A stretch of 19,192 nucleotides of DNA from an uncultured Sulfurimonas sp. (GTDB taxonomy: Bacteria > Campylobacterota > Campylobacteria > Campylobacterales > Sulfurimonadaceae), in assembly GCA_937914675.1 (NCBI GenBank), contig CALDOC010000353.1, positions 1 to 19,192 of the forward strand, in the 5' to 3' direction. The notes beneath the pieces are model-generated. The model worked only from the letters and a program-made list of their open reading frames with translations, had not been told where the DNA came from and made no database searches. This document shows positions 6,964 through 14,782 of the stretch, piece after piece. The position numbers and the translations under genes are program-made. Position 1 is the stretch's first letter. Every line of letters starts with the position of its first letter.

Positions 6964-7624
6964 AAACCTTTTGCATATCTACTCTTAAGTTGTTTAACCA
7001 CTCTTTGTCACTTCTATCCGCAACGAACGATTTCATGTATACCACCGTGATGTTTTTAGGTTTATAATAAAATCTTTTTATGTCATAACAACTTGCGGTT
7101 TCAATGAGAACTATTGGTTGAACGGTAAGTTCATATTTGTCAGCGATAACTTTTGCTCCAGATTTAAAAGGAAGCATTCTTCCTGTTCTCGTTCTGGTAC
7201 CTTCTGGAAACATTGCAATGACTCTGTTTTTACCAAGCCTGTCTTTAGCCGCGCGAAGAAGTTTTACTAAAGAAGTTTTACTCTCTCTTTCAACTTCAAT
7301 ATCCTCGGGAAGACTCATGGCTAGACCGAAAAAAGGAACTTCGAAGAGGGCTTTTTTTGCAACCCAAGCCAAATCTTTTTTTGTAGTAGTCTCCAAGACT
7401 CCTATGTCTAAATCACTTTGGTGATTTATAAGAAACATCTGCACGTCAGCATCTTCTTCCCCTTTTGTATTTGTAGAGAAGAATATGGTCAGTCTAATGA
7501 ACCAAGCGGCAAGTTTTCTCGCATAAGGTCGAGGCATTAAAAAGTGAAATAAAATTGAAAACGTGAGCGCGATAAAAATTATTAGAGTCGCGATAAACCA
7601 GCTAATGTGAGCAAATATCTTCAT
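6926..7624 (-). CDS. plsC: 1-acyl-sn-glycerol-3-phosphate acyltransferase
   Basis: PlsC transfers an acyl group to lysophosphatidic acid to give phosphatidic acid at the inner membrane. The 232-residue protein has an N-terminal membrane helix (about 8-30). It carries the catalytic NHQSDLD motif (H68 and D73, the H-x4-D pair) and the FPEGTR motif (139-144) that binds the glycerol phosphate. A basic patch follows at 144-155. The length fits the family. A GGGTGA site precedes the ATG, which lies inside the end of the upstream periplasmic-protein gene (23-base overlap), while its own end overlaps crcB. Translational coupling is therefore likely. The same neighbours occur in C. jejuni as I recall it. 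Confidence 0.93.
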   Translation of the reverse strand: MKIFAHISWFIATLIIFIALTFSILFHFLMPRPYARKLAAWFIRLTIFFSTNTKGEEDADVQMFLINHQSDLDIGVLETTTKKDLAWVAKKALFEVPFFGLAMSLPEDIEVERESKTSLVKLLRAAKDRLGKNRVIAMFPEGTRTRTGRMLPFKSGAKVIADKYELTVQPIVLIETASCYDIKRFYYKPKNITVVYMKSFVADRSDKEWLNNLRVDMQKVYDDELANAFSDR

Positions 7625-8654
7625 TTTTCACCCATCCTATTTTTTCATTTTTCAATTTCACTTTAATAAAACCTTTTACTTTGCCTTCTTTTGGCAGATA
7701 ATACTCACTTTGAGTAGTCTCAAACACTGTTCCATTTTGAACGGGAAGCAAATACAATTGACTTCCTTTCTTAATGCATATCTGTTTTTCTGGAGTTGAG
7801 AGGTATGCTATATACGAGAGAGGCAGCAGCATAAATACAAGATAGACGTATTTTTTTCTCCATAGTATAAATATAAACGCAACAAATGCAATAACGGCGG
7901 ATATCTTGATTTTTAATTCTTTGTGAGACTGATCTTTTGGTTTTAAATCACTTTGAGTAACAACGCTATCGTCATTAACTAGTATTGGGATGTTAATAAG
8001 TGAAAATTTGTTCTTTTTTAAATTGAAATAGGAAAACGAGAAGTTTTCTAGCTTTTTCCCAATAACGACATAGTAAGTAATTCTAGAGCTTTCATAGGAT
8101 TCGGTTATGGACTCAATGCCTTGCTTTTTAACGTTTTCAAAATTCATAGATCTAATGTCGCTATTTACAGCGGTGGCTACAAATATAACGATGTTGTGAG
8201 TATTGTCGTAACTAGTGGTTTTATACTCAACGAGTTCCAGTGAGTCGGCAATTACATTGGAAAAGTTTTTTTTAGGGTTGAGGGTTATTACGTTTAGTTT
8301 AGCTCCATTCAAGAAACTACTTTCATGATCGTTAGAATTGGTGTTGATGAGCGTCGCGGTTATGTCGGGTAATTGTACTGTTCCTTTTGTCGTTAAGAAA
8401 TGAAAAGTTTCATAGTAATACTTGCCTCTTTTTTCTCTTAAGGGAAAATCGTCTAAAACTTTTAATCCGTAACTGTTTGACAATTTATAATCAATCTGTT
8501 CAAACTCTTTAAGAGTAGAGAGAGCTTTTATGGTTACGGAAAAGATTTCACCTTTTACAACTCTTTGTGGAACTTTATCATAGCTTAGGTATATAACTTT
8601 GTTTGCAAAGAGGGATAAAGTAAAGAGTAGAGTTAGTAAAAGTAGTTTTTTCAC
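7602..8654 (-). CDS. periplasmic/membrane protein with C-terminal SH3-like domain
   Basis: A 350-residue protein of unknown role. The start is a GTG (8652-8654) that overlaps the purQ stop as GTGA, with AAGG about 11 bases upstream. Residues 1-17 are a signal peptide (KKLLLLTLLFTLSLFA). Residues 20-240 read as beta-rich periplasmic sequence, superficially like BatD-type beta-sandwich proteins. Two adjacent hydrophobic segments follow (249-265 and 268-286). Residues 290-348 resemble a bacterial SH3 domain (IKKGSQLYLLPVQNGTVFET, ending KIGWVKNEDI). With two membrane segments the SH3 part would be on the periplasmic side and might bind cell wall. It occupies the position of the 'putative periplasmic protein' between purQ and plsC in C. 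jejuni, so its place in this operon is old and conserved. Confidence 0.8.
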   Translation of the reverse strand: MKKLLLLTLLFTLSLFANKVIYLSYDKVPQRVVKGEIFSVTIKALSTLKEFEQIDYKLSNSYGLKVLDDFPLREKRGKYYYETFHFLTTKGTVQLPDITATLINTNSNDHESSFLNGAKLNVITLNPKKNFSNVIADSLELVEYKTTSYDNTHNIVIFVATAVNSDIRSMNFENVKKQGIESITESYESSRITYYVVIGKKLENFSFSYFNLKKNKFSLINIPILVNDDSVVTQSDLKPKDQSHKELKIKISAVIAFVAFIFILWRKKYVYLVFMLLPLSYIAYLSTPEKQICIKKGSQLYLLPVQNGTVFETTQSEYYLPKEGKVKGFIKVKLKNEKIGWVKNEDICSH

Positions 8655-9325
8655 GATTCTAAAAAGCCTTGAAGCATTTTAACTCCATCATCAGAACCAA
8701 GCAACAGTTCCATAGCTCGCTCAGGATGAGGCATGAGACCAAATATGTTTTTTTCTTTGTTGCAAATGCCAGCAATAGACTCTACGCTACCGTTTGGATT
8801 TTTCATCTTACCATGTTTATCAGTATAGGTTAATAAAATTTGATTATTTTCATGAAGCTCTCTGAGACCACTCTCATCTATAAAGTAGTTGCCATCATGA
8901 TGCGCTATGGGAATGTTGACAATATCTCCATTGTTGAGTTTTTTTAAAAATACATTATCATTGTTTTGCACTTTTAAGTGGTGGTGTTTAGATATAAAAT
9001 GAAGTCCGTCATTTCTTTTTAACGCGCCTGGCAGTAATCCGGCTTCCGTTAAAACTTGAAAACCATTACAAATTCCTAAAATTTTACCGCCATTGTTGGC
9101 GTATTCTTTGACAGCTTTCATAACAGGACTAAATTTTGCGATAGCGCCACTGCGGAGATAATCTCCATAACTAAAGCCACCCGCTACTACGAGGAGATTT
9201 GTATCACTTGGAATTGTGTCAGATTTATGCCATATTATTTGAGTCGCGGCGCCTAAATCTTCAAACGCATGCTGAGTGTCGTACTCGCAGTTGGTTCCAG
9301 GAAACTGTAAAATAGAAACTTTCAT
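8651..9325 (-). CDS. purQ: phosphoribosylformylglycinamidine synthase, glutaminase subunit PurQ
   Basis: PurQ releases ammonia from glutamine for FGAM synthesis, the fourth step of purine synthesis, and works with PurS and the large PurL subunit (not in this window). The 224-residue class I glutamine amidotransferase shows the nucleophile C86 in GICNGFQ, the catalytic pair H200 and E202 in MPHPERA, and the FSYGDYLRSGAIAKFSP segment (51-67) typical of PurQ. Its start ATG shares one base with the purS stop (TAATG at 9323-9327), indicating coupled translation. Its end overlaps the next gene by 4 bases. Confidence 0.97.
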   Translation of the reverse strand: MKVSILQFPGTNCEYDTQHAFEDLGAATQIIWHKSDTIPSDTNLLVVAGGFSYGDYLRSGAIAKFSPVMKAVKEYANNGGKILGICNGFQVLTEAGLLPGALKRNDGLHFISKHHHLKVQNNDNVFLKKLNNGDIVNIPIAHHDGNYFIDESGLRELHENNQILLTYTDKHGKMKNPNGSVESIAGICNKEKNIFGLMPHPERAMELLLGSDDGVKMLQGFLES

Positions 9326-9564
9326 TAGACTAACTCTATCTCGTAATCTTCAATTACGGTATTGGCCAAAAGCTCTTCACACATGATAGTTACGTCCTGC
9401 ATAGCTTTTGTTTTGTCAGTTTCGTTGAGTTGCAGTATGATTTGCTTACCTACTCTAACATCGCTTACATTGTCAAAGTGAAGAGAAGAAAGCGCATGAT
9501 GAACAGCTTTTCCTTGAGAGTCTAAAACACCCGCTTTTAAAGATACGTTTATAATTGCTTTCAT
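9325..9564 (-). CDS. purS: phosphoribosylformylglycinamidine synthase subunit PurS
   Basis: PurS is the small structural subunit that bridges PurL and PurQ in organisms with the three-part FGAM synthase. The 79-residue length is normal. The sequence MKAIINVSLKAGVLDSQGKA, then HHALSSLHFDNVSDVRVGK, is the conserved PurS fold with its strand-helix pattern. The gene lies between purC and purQ with a 2-base gap and a 1-base overlap. Its AGGAAAA ribosome site is inside the end of purC. Confidence 0.95.
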   Translation of the reverse strand: MKAIINVSLKAGVLDSQGKAVHHALSSLHFDNVSDVRVGKQIILQLNETDKTKAMQDVTIMCEELLANTVIEDYEIELV

Positions 9565-9566
9565 TT

Positions 9567-10280
9567 TTATTTTCCTAATATTCTATTTAAAACTTGTTCG
9601 TAAGCTACGGTTAAACCACCGAGACCTTGACGGAATCTGTCTTTGTCCATTTTTTCTCCACTATCCACATCCCAAAAACGGCAGTTGTCAGGACTGATTT
9701 CATCAATAAGGATGATGTTTCCATTTTTGTCTTTTCCAAACTCTAGTTTAAAATCAACTAAGTTAAGACCTTTTTCAAAGAAATAAGGTTTGAGAATGTC
9801 ATTGATTTCTCTAGCCATTCTACGAATTTTATCAAGTTCGTCTTGGTATTTTACTAGTCCTAAGATGAGAGCGTGTTGATCATTGAGTTTAGGATCCCCT
9901 AAAGCGTCATTTTTATAATCAAACTCAACTAACGTGAAAGGAAGAATGGTTCCATCTTTGATGCCAAGATTGCGAGTAAGACTTCCCGTAGCAATGTTAC
10001 GAACAATAACTTCAATCAGAATAACGTCAACTTTAGTATGGAGCATATGGTTGTCATCAAGCATCTCCACAAAGTGAGTTGGAATTCCTTTACTTTGTAA
10101 TAGTTTAAAAAGTTCAGTTGAAATTTTATTGTTAAGCGCGCCTTTCCCAGCCTCGCTTGATTTTTTTTCACCATTAAAAGCCGTTAAGTCATCTTTAAAC
10201 TCTGAAATAACCAAGTTCTCATCATCGGTTAAAAATAGTTTTTTTGCTTTGCCTTCGTAAAGTAATTCTCTTTTTTCCAT
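9567..10280 (-). CDS. purC: SAICAR synthetase PurC
   Basis: PurC joins CAIR and aspartate using ATP to form SAICAR in purine synthesis. The 237-residue protein has the expected motifs: YEGKAKKLF (8-16) in the ATP-binding region, DDLTAFNG (29-36), IVRNIATGSL, and DEISPDNCRFWD near the C-terminus. The length is typical of the bacterial single-domain enzyme. The AAGGA site is formed by the last codons of ctpA, and the intergenic gap is 6 bases, so it is expressed from the ctpA promoter unless an internal promoter exists. No PurR site or purine riboswitch was seen. Confidence 0.97.
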   Translation of the reverse strand: MEKRELLYEGKAKKLFLTDDENLVISEFKDDLTAFNGEKKSSEAGKGALNNKISTELFKLLQSKGIPTHFVEMLDDNHMLHTKVDVILIEVIVRNIATGSLTRNLGIKDGTILPFTLVEFDYKNDALGDPKLNDQHALILGLVKYQDELDKIRRMAREINDILKPYFFEKGLNLVDFKLEFGKDKNGNIILIDEISPDNCRFWDVDSGEKMDKDRFRQGLGGLTVAYEQVLNRILGK

Positions 10281-10286
10281 TGTAGT

Positions 10287-11597
10287 CTATCCTTTTGTAA
10301 TTACTAAAGCTTTTATGATATCAACCGCTTCTTTCAACTGAATATCTTTATCAAGCATTTCTGGCGTAATTATATCTTTATTTGCTTTTTTATCTTCTTT
10401 TTTGATCTCTTTTTTTTCATTAACTTTTTCAAGTTCTTGTTCTAGATGCTCTTTTAAGTCCGCTTCTTTAATGGCAAATTCATTTTTATGCGTTTTTATT
10501 TCACCTGAATTGACTTCAATGTCTGGTTTAACTCCAACGGCTTGAATCGTTCGTCCACTTGGAAGATAATATCTAGCAATTGTGAGTTTTATGGCGTCGG
10601 TGTCTGTGATTGGCAAAACCACTTGAACGCTTCCTTTTCCAAAAGTGTTTTCTCCGACTAAAACAGCGCGCTTATGATCTTGAAGCGCTCCGCTCACGAT
10701 TTCTGAAGCGCTTGCGCTTCCTCCATTTATAAGAACAACGACTGGAACTTCGGTTATGGTGCTATTTTTAGAAGCGGAGTATGTTTTATTATCGCTCTTA
10801 TTTCTACCTTTTTGAGAAACAATATCGCCCTCGCTTACAAATAAGTCCACTAAATCGACAGCTTGATCAAGCAGTCCTCCTGGGTTGTTCCTTAAATCTA
10901 AAACAATTCCTTTGGTTGTTGATTTGTTTTTTCTAATCTCTTTTGCAACGTCTTTTGCAACTTTTTGATCAAAACTTGCAACTCTTATATATAAAGTGTC
11001 TTCTCCTATTTTCTTGGCGTGAACCGATTCAATGGTGATAACTCCACGAACGATGTGTATCTTCAATGGTTTCACTTCACCTTTTCTTACAATCGTGACG
11101 TCAATAGGATCGCCAACTATTCCACGCATCAATGAAACCGCTTCATCAATAGTCATGCTAATTGTTGATTTTTCGTCTATTTTGAGGATTATGTCAGCTG
11201 ATTTTAATCCAGCCAAATCCGCAGGAGTTCCGTCTATGGGGGCGATTACCGTCAACGCTCCATCTTTCATTCCAACAGTTATTCCAAGACCGCCAAATTC
11301 ACCGCTTGTTTGAACTTTTAGATTTTTATAATCTTTTTCAGTGAGATAATTTGAATGCGCGTCAAGATTTTTCATCATTCCATCGAGCGCTTTGTCAATC
11401 AACTCTTCAATTGTTATTTCATCAACGTCATACTGTTCAACGATGCTGATAACTTTGGTAAACTTCGTAAGCGCCTGCAGTCTCGAAGTTTCAGCGTCTT
11501 TTACTGTCGCGTCGCCAAACAAACTTGAAGTGAAAAAAAGGCTAAAAGCGACTGTAGCCGACGCAAATCCAAGTGTCATGATTTTTTTGTTTTTCAT
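10287..11597 (-). CDS. ctpA: carboxy-terminal processing protease (S41 family)
   Basis: CtpA-type proteases trim or degrade proteins in the periplasm. The 436-residue protein has an N-terminal signal or anchor helix (about 6-27), a helical region with the family-typical LDAHSNYLT (78-86), a PDZ domain (about 95-185, with GLGITVGMKDG and DIILKID) and the S41 catalytic core. The Ser/Lys dyad is visible as S296 in NGGSASASEI and K321 in FGKGSVQ, with the family's 25-residue spacing. Residues 376-408 are a Lys/Glu-rich low-complexity segment, probably flexible. It is the first gene of the seven-gene operon and has its own TATAAT box 33-38 bases upstream. Confidence 0.95.
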   Translation of the reverse strand: MKNKKIMTLGFASATVAFSLFFTSSLFGDATVKDAETSRLQALTKFTKVISIVEQYDVDEITIEELIDKALDGMMKNLDAHSNYLTEKDYKNLKVQTSGEFGGLGITVGMKDGALTVIAPIDGTPADLAGLKSADIILKIDEKSTISMTIDEAVSLMRGIVGDPIDVTIVRKGEVKPLKIHIVRGVITIESVHAKKIGEDTLYIRVASFDQKVAKDVAKEIRKNKSTTKGIVLDLRNNPGGLLDQAVDLVDLFVSEGDIVSQKGRNKSDNKTYSASKNSTITEVPVVVLINGGSASASEIVSGALQDHKRAVLVGENTFGKGSVQVVLPITDTDAIKLTIARYYLPSGRTIQAVGVKPDIEVNSGEIKTHKNEFAIKEADLKEHLEQELEKVNEKKEIKKEDKKANKDIITPEMLDKDIQLKEAVDIIKALVITKG

Positions 11598-11629
11598 AAT
11601 AGTTCCATAGATAGATTTTTTAAAAATTT

Positions 11630-11635
11630 ATTATA
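11630..11635 (-). promoter_or_regulatory. -10 box of the ctpA-purine operon
   Basis: TATAAT read on the minus strand, in the context CTAGGTATAATAAAT, 33 bases before the ctpA ATG. The start is expected near 11623. No good -35 is present, as is common in this phylum. It shares the GTATAAT core with the aroK and rhodanese promoters in this window. Confidence 0.65.
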
Positions 11636-11637
11636 CC

Positions 11638-11655
11638 TAGTGTTATTAAACACTA
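11638..11655. promoter_or_regulatory. 18-bp palindrome between the divergent ctpA and aroK promoters
   Basis: The arms TAGTGTT (11638-11644) and AACACTA (11649-11655) are perfect inverted copies around ATTA. The element lies between the two divergent -10 boxes, over the presumed upstream regions of both. It could be an operator that acts on both transcripts, or chance in AT-rich DNA. Confidence 0.35.
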
Positions 11656-11668
11656 AAATATTTTAGAG

Positions 11669-11674
11669 TATAAT
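11669..11674 (+). promoter_or_regulatory. -10 box of the aroK operon
   Basis: TATAAT in the context TTTTAGAGTATAATGCC, with transcription expected from near 11681, about 33 bases before aroK. The TTTTAG upstream resembles the extended, AT-rich sigma-70 promoters of Campylobacterales. Confidence 0.65.
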
Positions 11675-11713
11675 GCCAGACTTAAATAAAAGTGTATCAC
11701 AAGGTGAAAATAT

Positions 11714-12229
11714 ATGAAAAATATTATTTTAATTGGTTTTATGGGAGTGGGAAAAGGAAGCGTGGCTCGAGAAGTTGTCAAGCATTCTAAGTATATGACC
11801 ATCGATACGGATGACTTAATAGAGAGTATGGAAAACAGAAAGATTAAACAAATTTTTCAAGATGACGGGGAAGAGTATTTTAGAAATTTAGAAAAACGAG
11901 TATCGCAATGGCTTGAACATAGCGTACGAGATACCTTGATTTCAACGGGTGGCGGTTTTTATAAGCAAAAAAATTTAAAAAGCATGGCTACCATAGTCTT
12001 TTTAGATTCACCTTTTGATGAAATAATAAAACGAATTGAAGAGCATCCCAACGCGAAGAACAAGTTGAAAAAAAGACCGCTTTTAGTTGATTTAAAGAGC
12101 GCTAAAGAGCTTTATAATCAAAGAAGACCCGAGTATTTAAAAGTTTCAGATATAGTAATAGACGTAACAAATAAAAGCGCGGAGGCTTGCGCGAAAGAAT
12201 TACTTAAAAAGGTTAAAAAACATGCGTAA
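11714..12229 (+). CDS. aroK: shikimate kinase
   Basis: AroK phosphorylates shikimate with ATP in the aromatic amino acid pathway. The 171-residue cytosolic protein has the P-loop GFMGVGKGS (8-16, K14), the Walker-B-like DTDDLIE (31-37) that binds Mg2+ and shikimate, R57 in EEYFRNLEKR, the GGG loop (79-81, STGGGF), the lid Arg R121 in KKRPLL, and R138 in QRRPEYL. These are all the expected substrate contacts. The length is normal. AAGGTG lies 8 bases before the ATG. It is the first gene of a three-gene overlapping unit with a thioredoxin-like gene and hisD. Confidence 0.95.
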   Translation: MKNIILIGFMGVGKGSVAREVVKHSKYMTIDTDDLIESMENRKIKQIFQDDGEEYFRNLEKRVSQWLEHSVRDTLISTGGGFYKQKNLKSMATIVFLDSPFDEIIKRIEEHPNAKNKLKKRPLLVDLKSAKELYNQRRPEYLKVSDIVIDVTNKSAEACAKELLKKVKKHA

Positions 12230-12653
12230 AATTTTTATATATGCGGTCTTGCTTTTTGCAACTTCCTTGATGGCGACTGAGATACGTTGGGCAAAGGATT
12301 TTGACTCGGGAATTTTGCAAGCGACGAAAGAGAACAAACCCGTAATGTTCGTATTTTCTCGTCACACGTGCAAATATTGCGTCATTTTGGAGAAAACGAC
12401 GTTTTCAGATGAGAGAGTGATAAAAAAACTAAACGAAAATTTTGTTTCCATAGTATCTTATACGGATGAAAACGATTATACTCCAAGAGAGCTGTGGAGA
12501 CCGGGAACTCCTTCGACATGGTTTTTAAAATCTGATGGCGAGCCTATGTATCAGCCCTTAGTTGGCGCCATTGACGCTGAGAATTTTTTGCAGGGCTTAG
12601 ACGTTGTTAAAACGCAATTTGACGAAATAAAAAAGAGTGGTAAAAAAATATGA
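12222..12653 (+). CDS. periplasmic thioredoxin-like protein with CKYC motif
   Basis: A 143-residue protein with a signal peptide (1-18, ending SLMA) and a single thioredoxin fold. The redox motif is HTCKYC (C50 and C53), and the cis-proline loop is RPGTPSTWF (P97). The sequence around it (KENKPVMFVFSRHTCKYCVI) resembles the Thioredoxin_7/SoxW-like group rather than TrxA. It probably reduces or exchanges thiols of periplasmic proteins such as cytochrome c apoproteins or sulfur-oxidation proteins, but the partner cannot be read from the sequence. It overlaps aroK by 8 bases and hisD by 4 bases (ATGA), so it is translated with them. The functional link to these biosynthetic genes is unclear. Confidence 0.88.
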   Translation: MRKIFIYAVLLFATSLMATEIRWAKDFDSGILQATKENKPVMFVFSRHTCKYCVILEKTTFSDERVIKKLNENFVSIVSYTDENDYTPRELWRPGTPSTWFLKSDGEPMYQPLVGAIDAENFLQGLDVVKTQFDEIKKSGKKI

Positions 12654-13945
12654 TGTTTATAAATGTAAATGATGAAAATTTTCAAGAAAATTTTGATGAG
12701 CTGCTGGGTCGTGGAAAAATGGACATGGCTCATGTGAGCGGTATTGTTGGTGGAATCATTGAAGAGATTAAAACTCAGAAAAATGGAGCTCTAAAAAAAC
12801 ATATAGCGAAGTTTGATAATTGGTCGCCTCAAACAGACGCGGACTTGAAGATTTCAACTGATTCCATGAGCAAAGCTTATGAAAGCATAGATCCAAAGTT
12901 GAGAGACGCCCTTCACTTGGCGTATGATAGAATCAGAGTTTATCACGAAAAACAAAAACCTAAATCGTGGTTCGACACGGAAGAAAATGGCACGATTTTA
13001 GGTCAAAAAGTGACGGCGGTTGATAGCGCGGGGCTTTACATCCCCGGCGGCAAAGCAGCGTATCCATCTTCGCTTCTTATGAACGTCATTCCCGCGCAAG
13101 TCGCTGGAGTTGAAAAAATCATAATTTGCACTCCAACGCCTGATAATGAGCCAAATGAACTTTTGCTGGCCGCTTGTCATCTTTGTGGCGTTACCGAAGT
13201 TTATAAAGTCGGTGGCGCTAGCGCGATTGCGGCCATGGCGTATGGAACGGAGACTATTCCTAAAGTTGACGTCATAACTGGACCGGGAAATATTTTTGTG
13301 GCTACCGCAAAAAAGATGGTTTTTGGTGAAGTCAACATTGACATGATAGCGGGACCTAGCGAGATAGGCGTTTTAGCCGACGATAGCGCCAACGCAAATC
13401 ACATAGCGATAGATTTGCTTTCTCAAGCTGAGCATGACGAGATGGCGAGTTCTATTTTGATAACTCCGTCACAAAAATTAGCCGATGAAGTGAAAATAGA
13501 GATAGAGAATTGGCTTGTAAAACTTCCACGTCAAGAGATTGCGAGAAAATCGATTGAAGAACGCGGAGCCATAATAGTTACAAAAGACATGGATGAAGCG
13601 GTTAATCTTATGAACCAAATAGCGCCTGAACATTTAGAGGTTGCAACGCTAAGCCCATTTGAACTTCTGGCGTCCATCAAGCATGCGGGAGCCATATTTT
13701 TGGGTCATTTCACTCCAGAAGCTATAGGCGATTACGTAGCGGGACCTAACCATACTTTGCCGACAGGCGGAACCGCAAAGTTTTACTCTCCACTAGGCGT
13801 TGAGAACTTTATGAAAAAGAGTTCCATTATCGCTTTTAGTAAAAAAGGCATTAACGAGATAGGAAAAGAGTGCGCGTTAATCGCAAACACCGAGGGCTTA
13901 ACCGCTCATGAGCAGTCTGTGAGAGTGAGACTTACTGACGTTTAG
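12650..13945 (+). CDS. hisD: histidinol dehydrogenase
   Basis: HisD catalyses the last two steps of histidine synthesis, oxidising histidinol to histidine with NAD+ and Zn2+. The 431-residue length is normal. Visible ligands and catalytic residues are Q259 and H262 (LLSQAEHDE), the E327-H328 pair (APEHLE), D361 (EAIGDYVAGPNHTLPTGG) and H420 (LTAHEQSVR). The strongly conserved VDSAGLYIPGG and GPGNIFVATAKK blocks are also present. The start overlaps the preceding stop as ATGA; a second ATG one codon on (12653) is possible. No other his genes lie nearby, so this is a dispersed histidine gene. It ends 2 bases from the convergent dapB stop. Confidence 0.97.
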   Translation: MMFINVNDENFQENFDELLGRGKMDMAHVSGIVGGIIEEIKTQKNGALKKHIAKFDNWSPQTDADLKISTDSMSKAYESIDPKLRDALHLAYDRIRVYHEKQKPKSWFDTEENGTILGQKVTAVDSAGLYIPGGKAAYPSSLLMNVIPAQVAGVEKIIICTPTPDNEPNELLLAACHLCGVTEVYKVGGASAIAAMAYGTETIPKVDVITGPGNIFVATAKKMVFGEVNIDMIAGPSEIGVLADDSANANHIAIDLLSQAEHDEMASSILITPSQKLADEVKIEIENWLVKLPRQEIARKSIEERGAIIVTKDMDEAVNLMNQIAPEHLEVATLSPFELLASIKHAGAIFLGHFTPEAIGDYVAGPNHTLPTGGTAKFYSPLGVENFMKKSSIIAFSKKGINEIGKECALIANTEGLTAHEQSVRVRLTDV

Positions 13946-13964
13946 AACTAGTTTAGTTCTAAAC
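13940..13964. terminator. hairpin shared by the convergent hisD and dapB stop codons
   Basis: The arms GTTTAGAAC (13940-13948) and GTTCTAAAC (13956-13964) pair perfectly around a 7-base loop. The hisD TAG (13943-13945) lies in the left arm; the dapB TAG (13948-13950, minus strand) spans the end of that arm and the loop. The right arm encodes the last dapB codons. T-runs are weak on both sides, so termination strength is uncertain. Confidence 0.55.
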
Positions 13965-14718
13965 AATCGCTTATGGAATAAAGTCCAGCTTCTTTATCCG
14001 ATAACCAATCAGCGGCTCTAATTGCGCCTTTGCTAAACGTGCTTCTTGAAGTCGCCGTATGGTTAAGCTCGATAAATTCGCCATCGTTATAAAAACCAAC
14101 GGTATGACGACCAACGATGTCTCCGCCTCTTAAAGCCATGACGGAGATTTCATCTTTAGTTCTGGCTCCAATGTTGCCATCTCGGCCGCTAACGCGGACT
14201 TTTTGGATGTCAAGTCCACGACCAGCCGCAGCCGACTCGCTTAGAGTAAGCGCTGTGCCACTTGGCGCGTCTTTCTTGTGTCTATGGTGCATTTCAACTA
14301 TCTCTATGTCAAAACCATCCAGAGCGGCGGAGGCCTGATATACCAACTTGTTTAAAAGAGCCACTCCTAAAGACATGTTCGTAGAGTAAAGAACGGGCAT
14401 GATTTCACTCGCTTGTTTGAGTAGATTAAGCTGATGAGTATTTAATCCAGTTGTCCCTATTACTAATGGTTTTGGAGTTTTTATAGATTGCTCGAGTAGG
14501 ATTTCACAGGCTTCAGGTAAAGAAAAATCTATAACGACGTCACTTGCGTTTAGAAATGATTTCATGTCAGAAGTTACAAGGATGGAAGGGTCAATGGAAA
14601 AATCCAAACTATTTCTAACAAAAACGCTACTTACACTCATGTTGTTTGTTTCTTTTATATTTTCTAAAAGAAGTTTGCCAACTCTGCCACTTGCCCCAAA
14701 TACACCGATCTTAATCAT
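13948..14718 (-). CDS. dapB: 4-hydroxy-tetrahydrodipicolinate reductase
   Basis: DapB reduces the product of DapA to tetrahydrodipicolinate using NAD(P)H, feeding lysine and meso-diaminopimelate synthesis for peptidoglycan. The 256-residue protein has the Rossmann GASGRVGK (8-15), DFSLPEA (64-70), GTTG (88-91), and the signature EMHHRHKKDAPSGTA (142-156) with catalytic H144 and substrate-binding K148/K149. The ATG is preceded by GAAGG. A separate promoter (TGGTATCAT at 14747-14755) lies upstream, so it need not depend on the large iron-sulfur gene before it. Confidence 0.97.
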   Translation of the reverse strand: MIKIGVFGASGRVGKLLLENIKETNNMSVSSVFVRNSLDFSIDPSILVTSDMKSFLNASDVVIDFSLPEACEILLEQSIKTPKPLVIGTTGLNTHQLNLLKQASEIMPVLYSTNMSLGVALLNKLVYQASAALDGFDIEIVEMHHRHKKDAPSGTALTLSESAAAGRGLDIQKVRVSGRDGNIGARTKDEISVMALRGGDIVGRHTVGFYNDGEFIELNHTATSRSTFSKGAIRAADWLSDKEAGLYSISDCLELN

Positions 14719-14746
14719 AGTTTTGCCTTCAATATCCGTTTTTAAA

Positions 14747-14755
14747 ATGATACCA
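14747..14755 (-). promoter_or_regulatory. candidate extended -10 promoter of dapB
   Basis: Read on the minus strand, TGGTATCAT is an extended -10 (TGn plus TATCAT), 28 bases upstream of the dapB ATG. It lies in the 64-base gap after the 812-residue protein gene. No clear terminator for the upstream operon is seen in this gap. Confidence 0.45.
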
Positions 14756-14782
14756 AATCTTTTACGCTTTTTTGATTAATTA

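Noticed and set aside
6964..7000. Fluoride riboswitch before crcB
   Set aside because: The upstream sequence is plsC coding sequence and shows no riboswitch-like structure.
10281..10286. Purine riboswitch or separate purC promoter
   Set aside because: Only 6 bases separate ctpA and purC, leaving no room for either outside the ctpA coding sequence.
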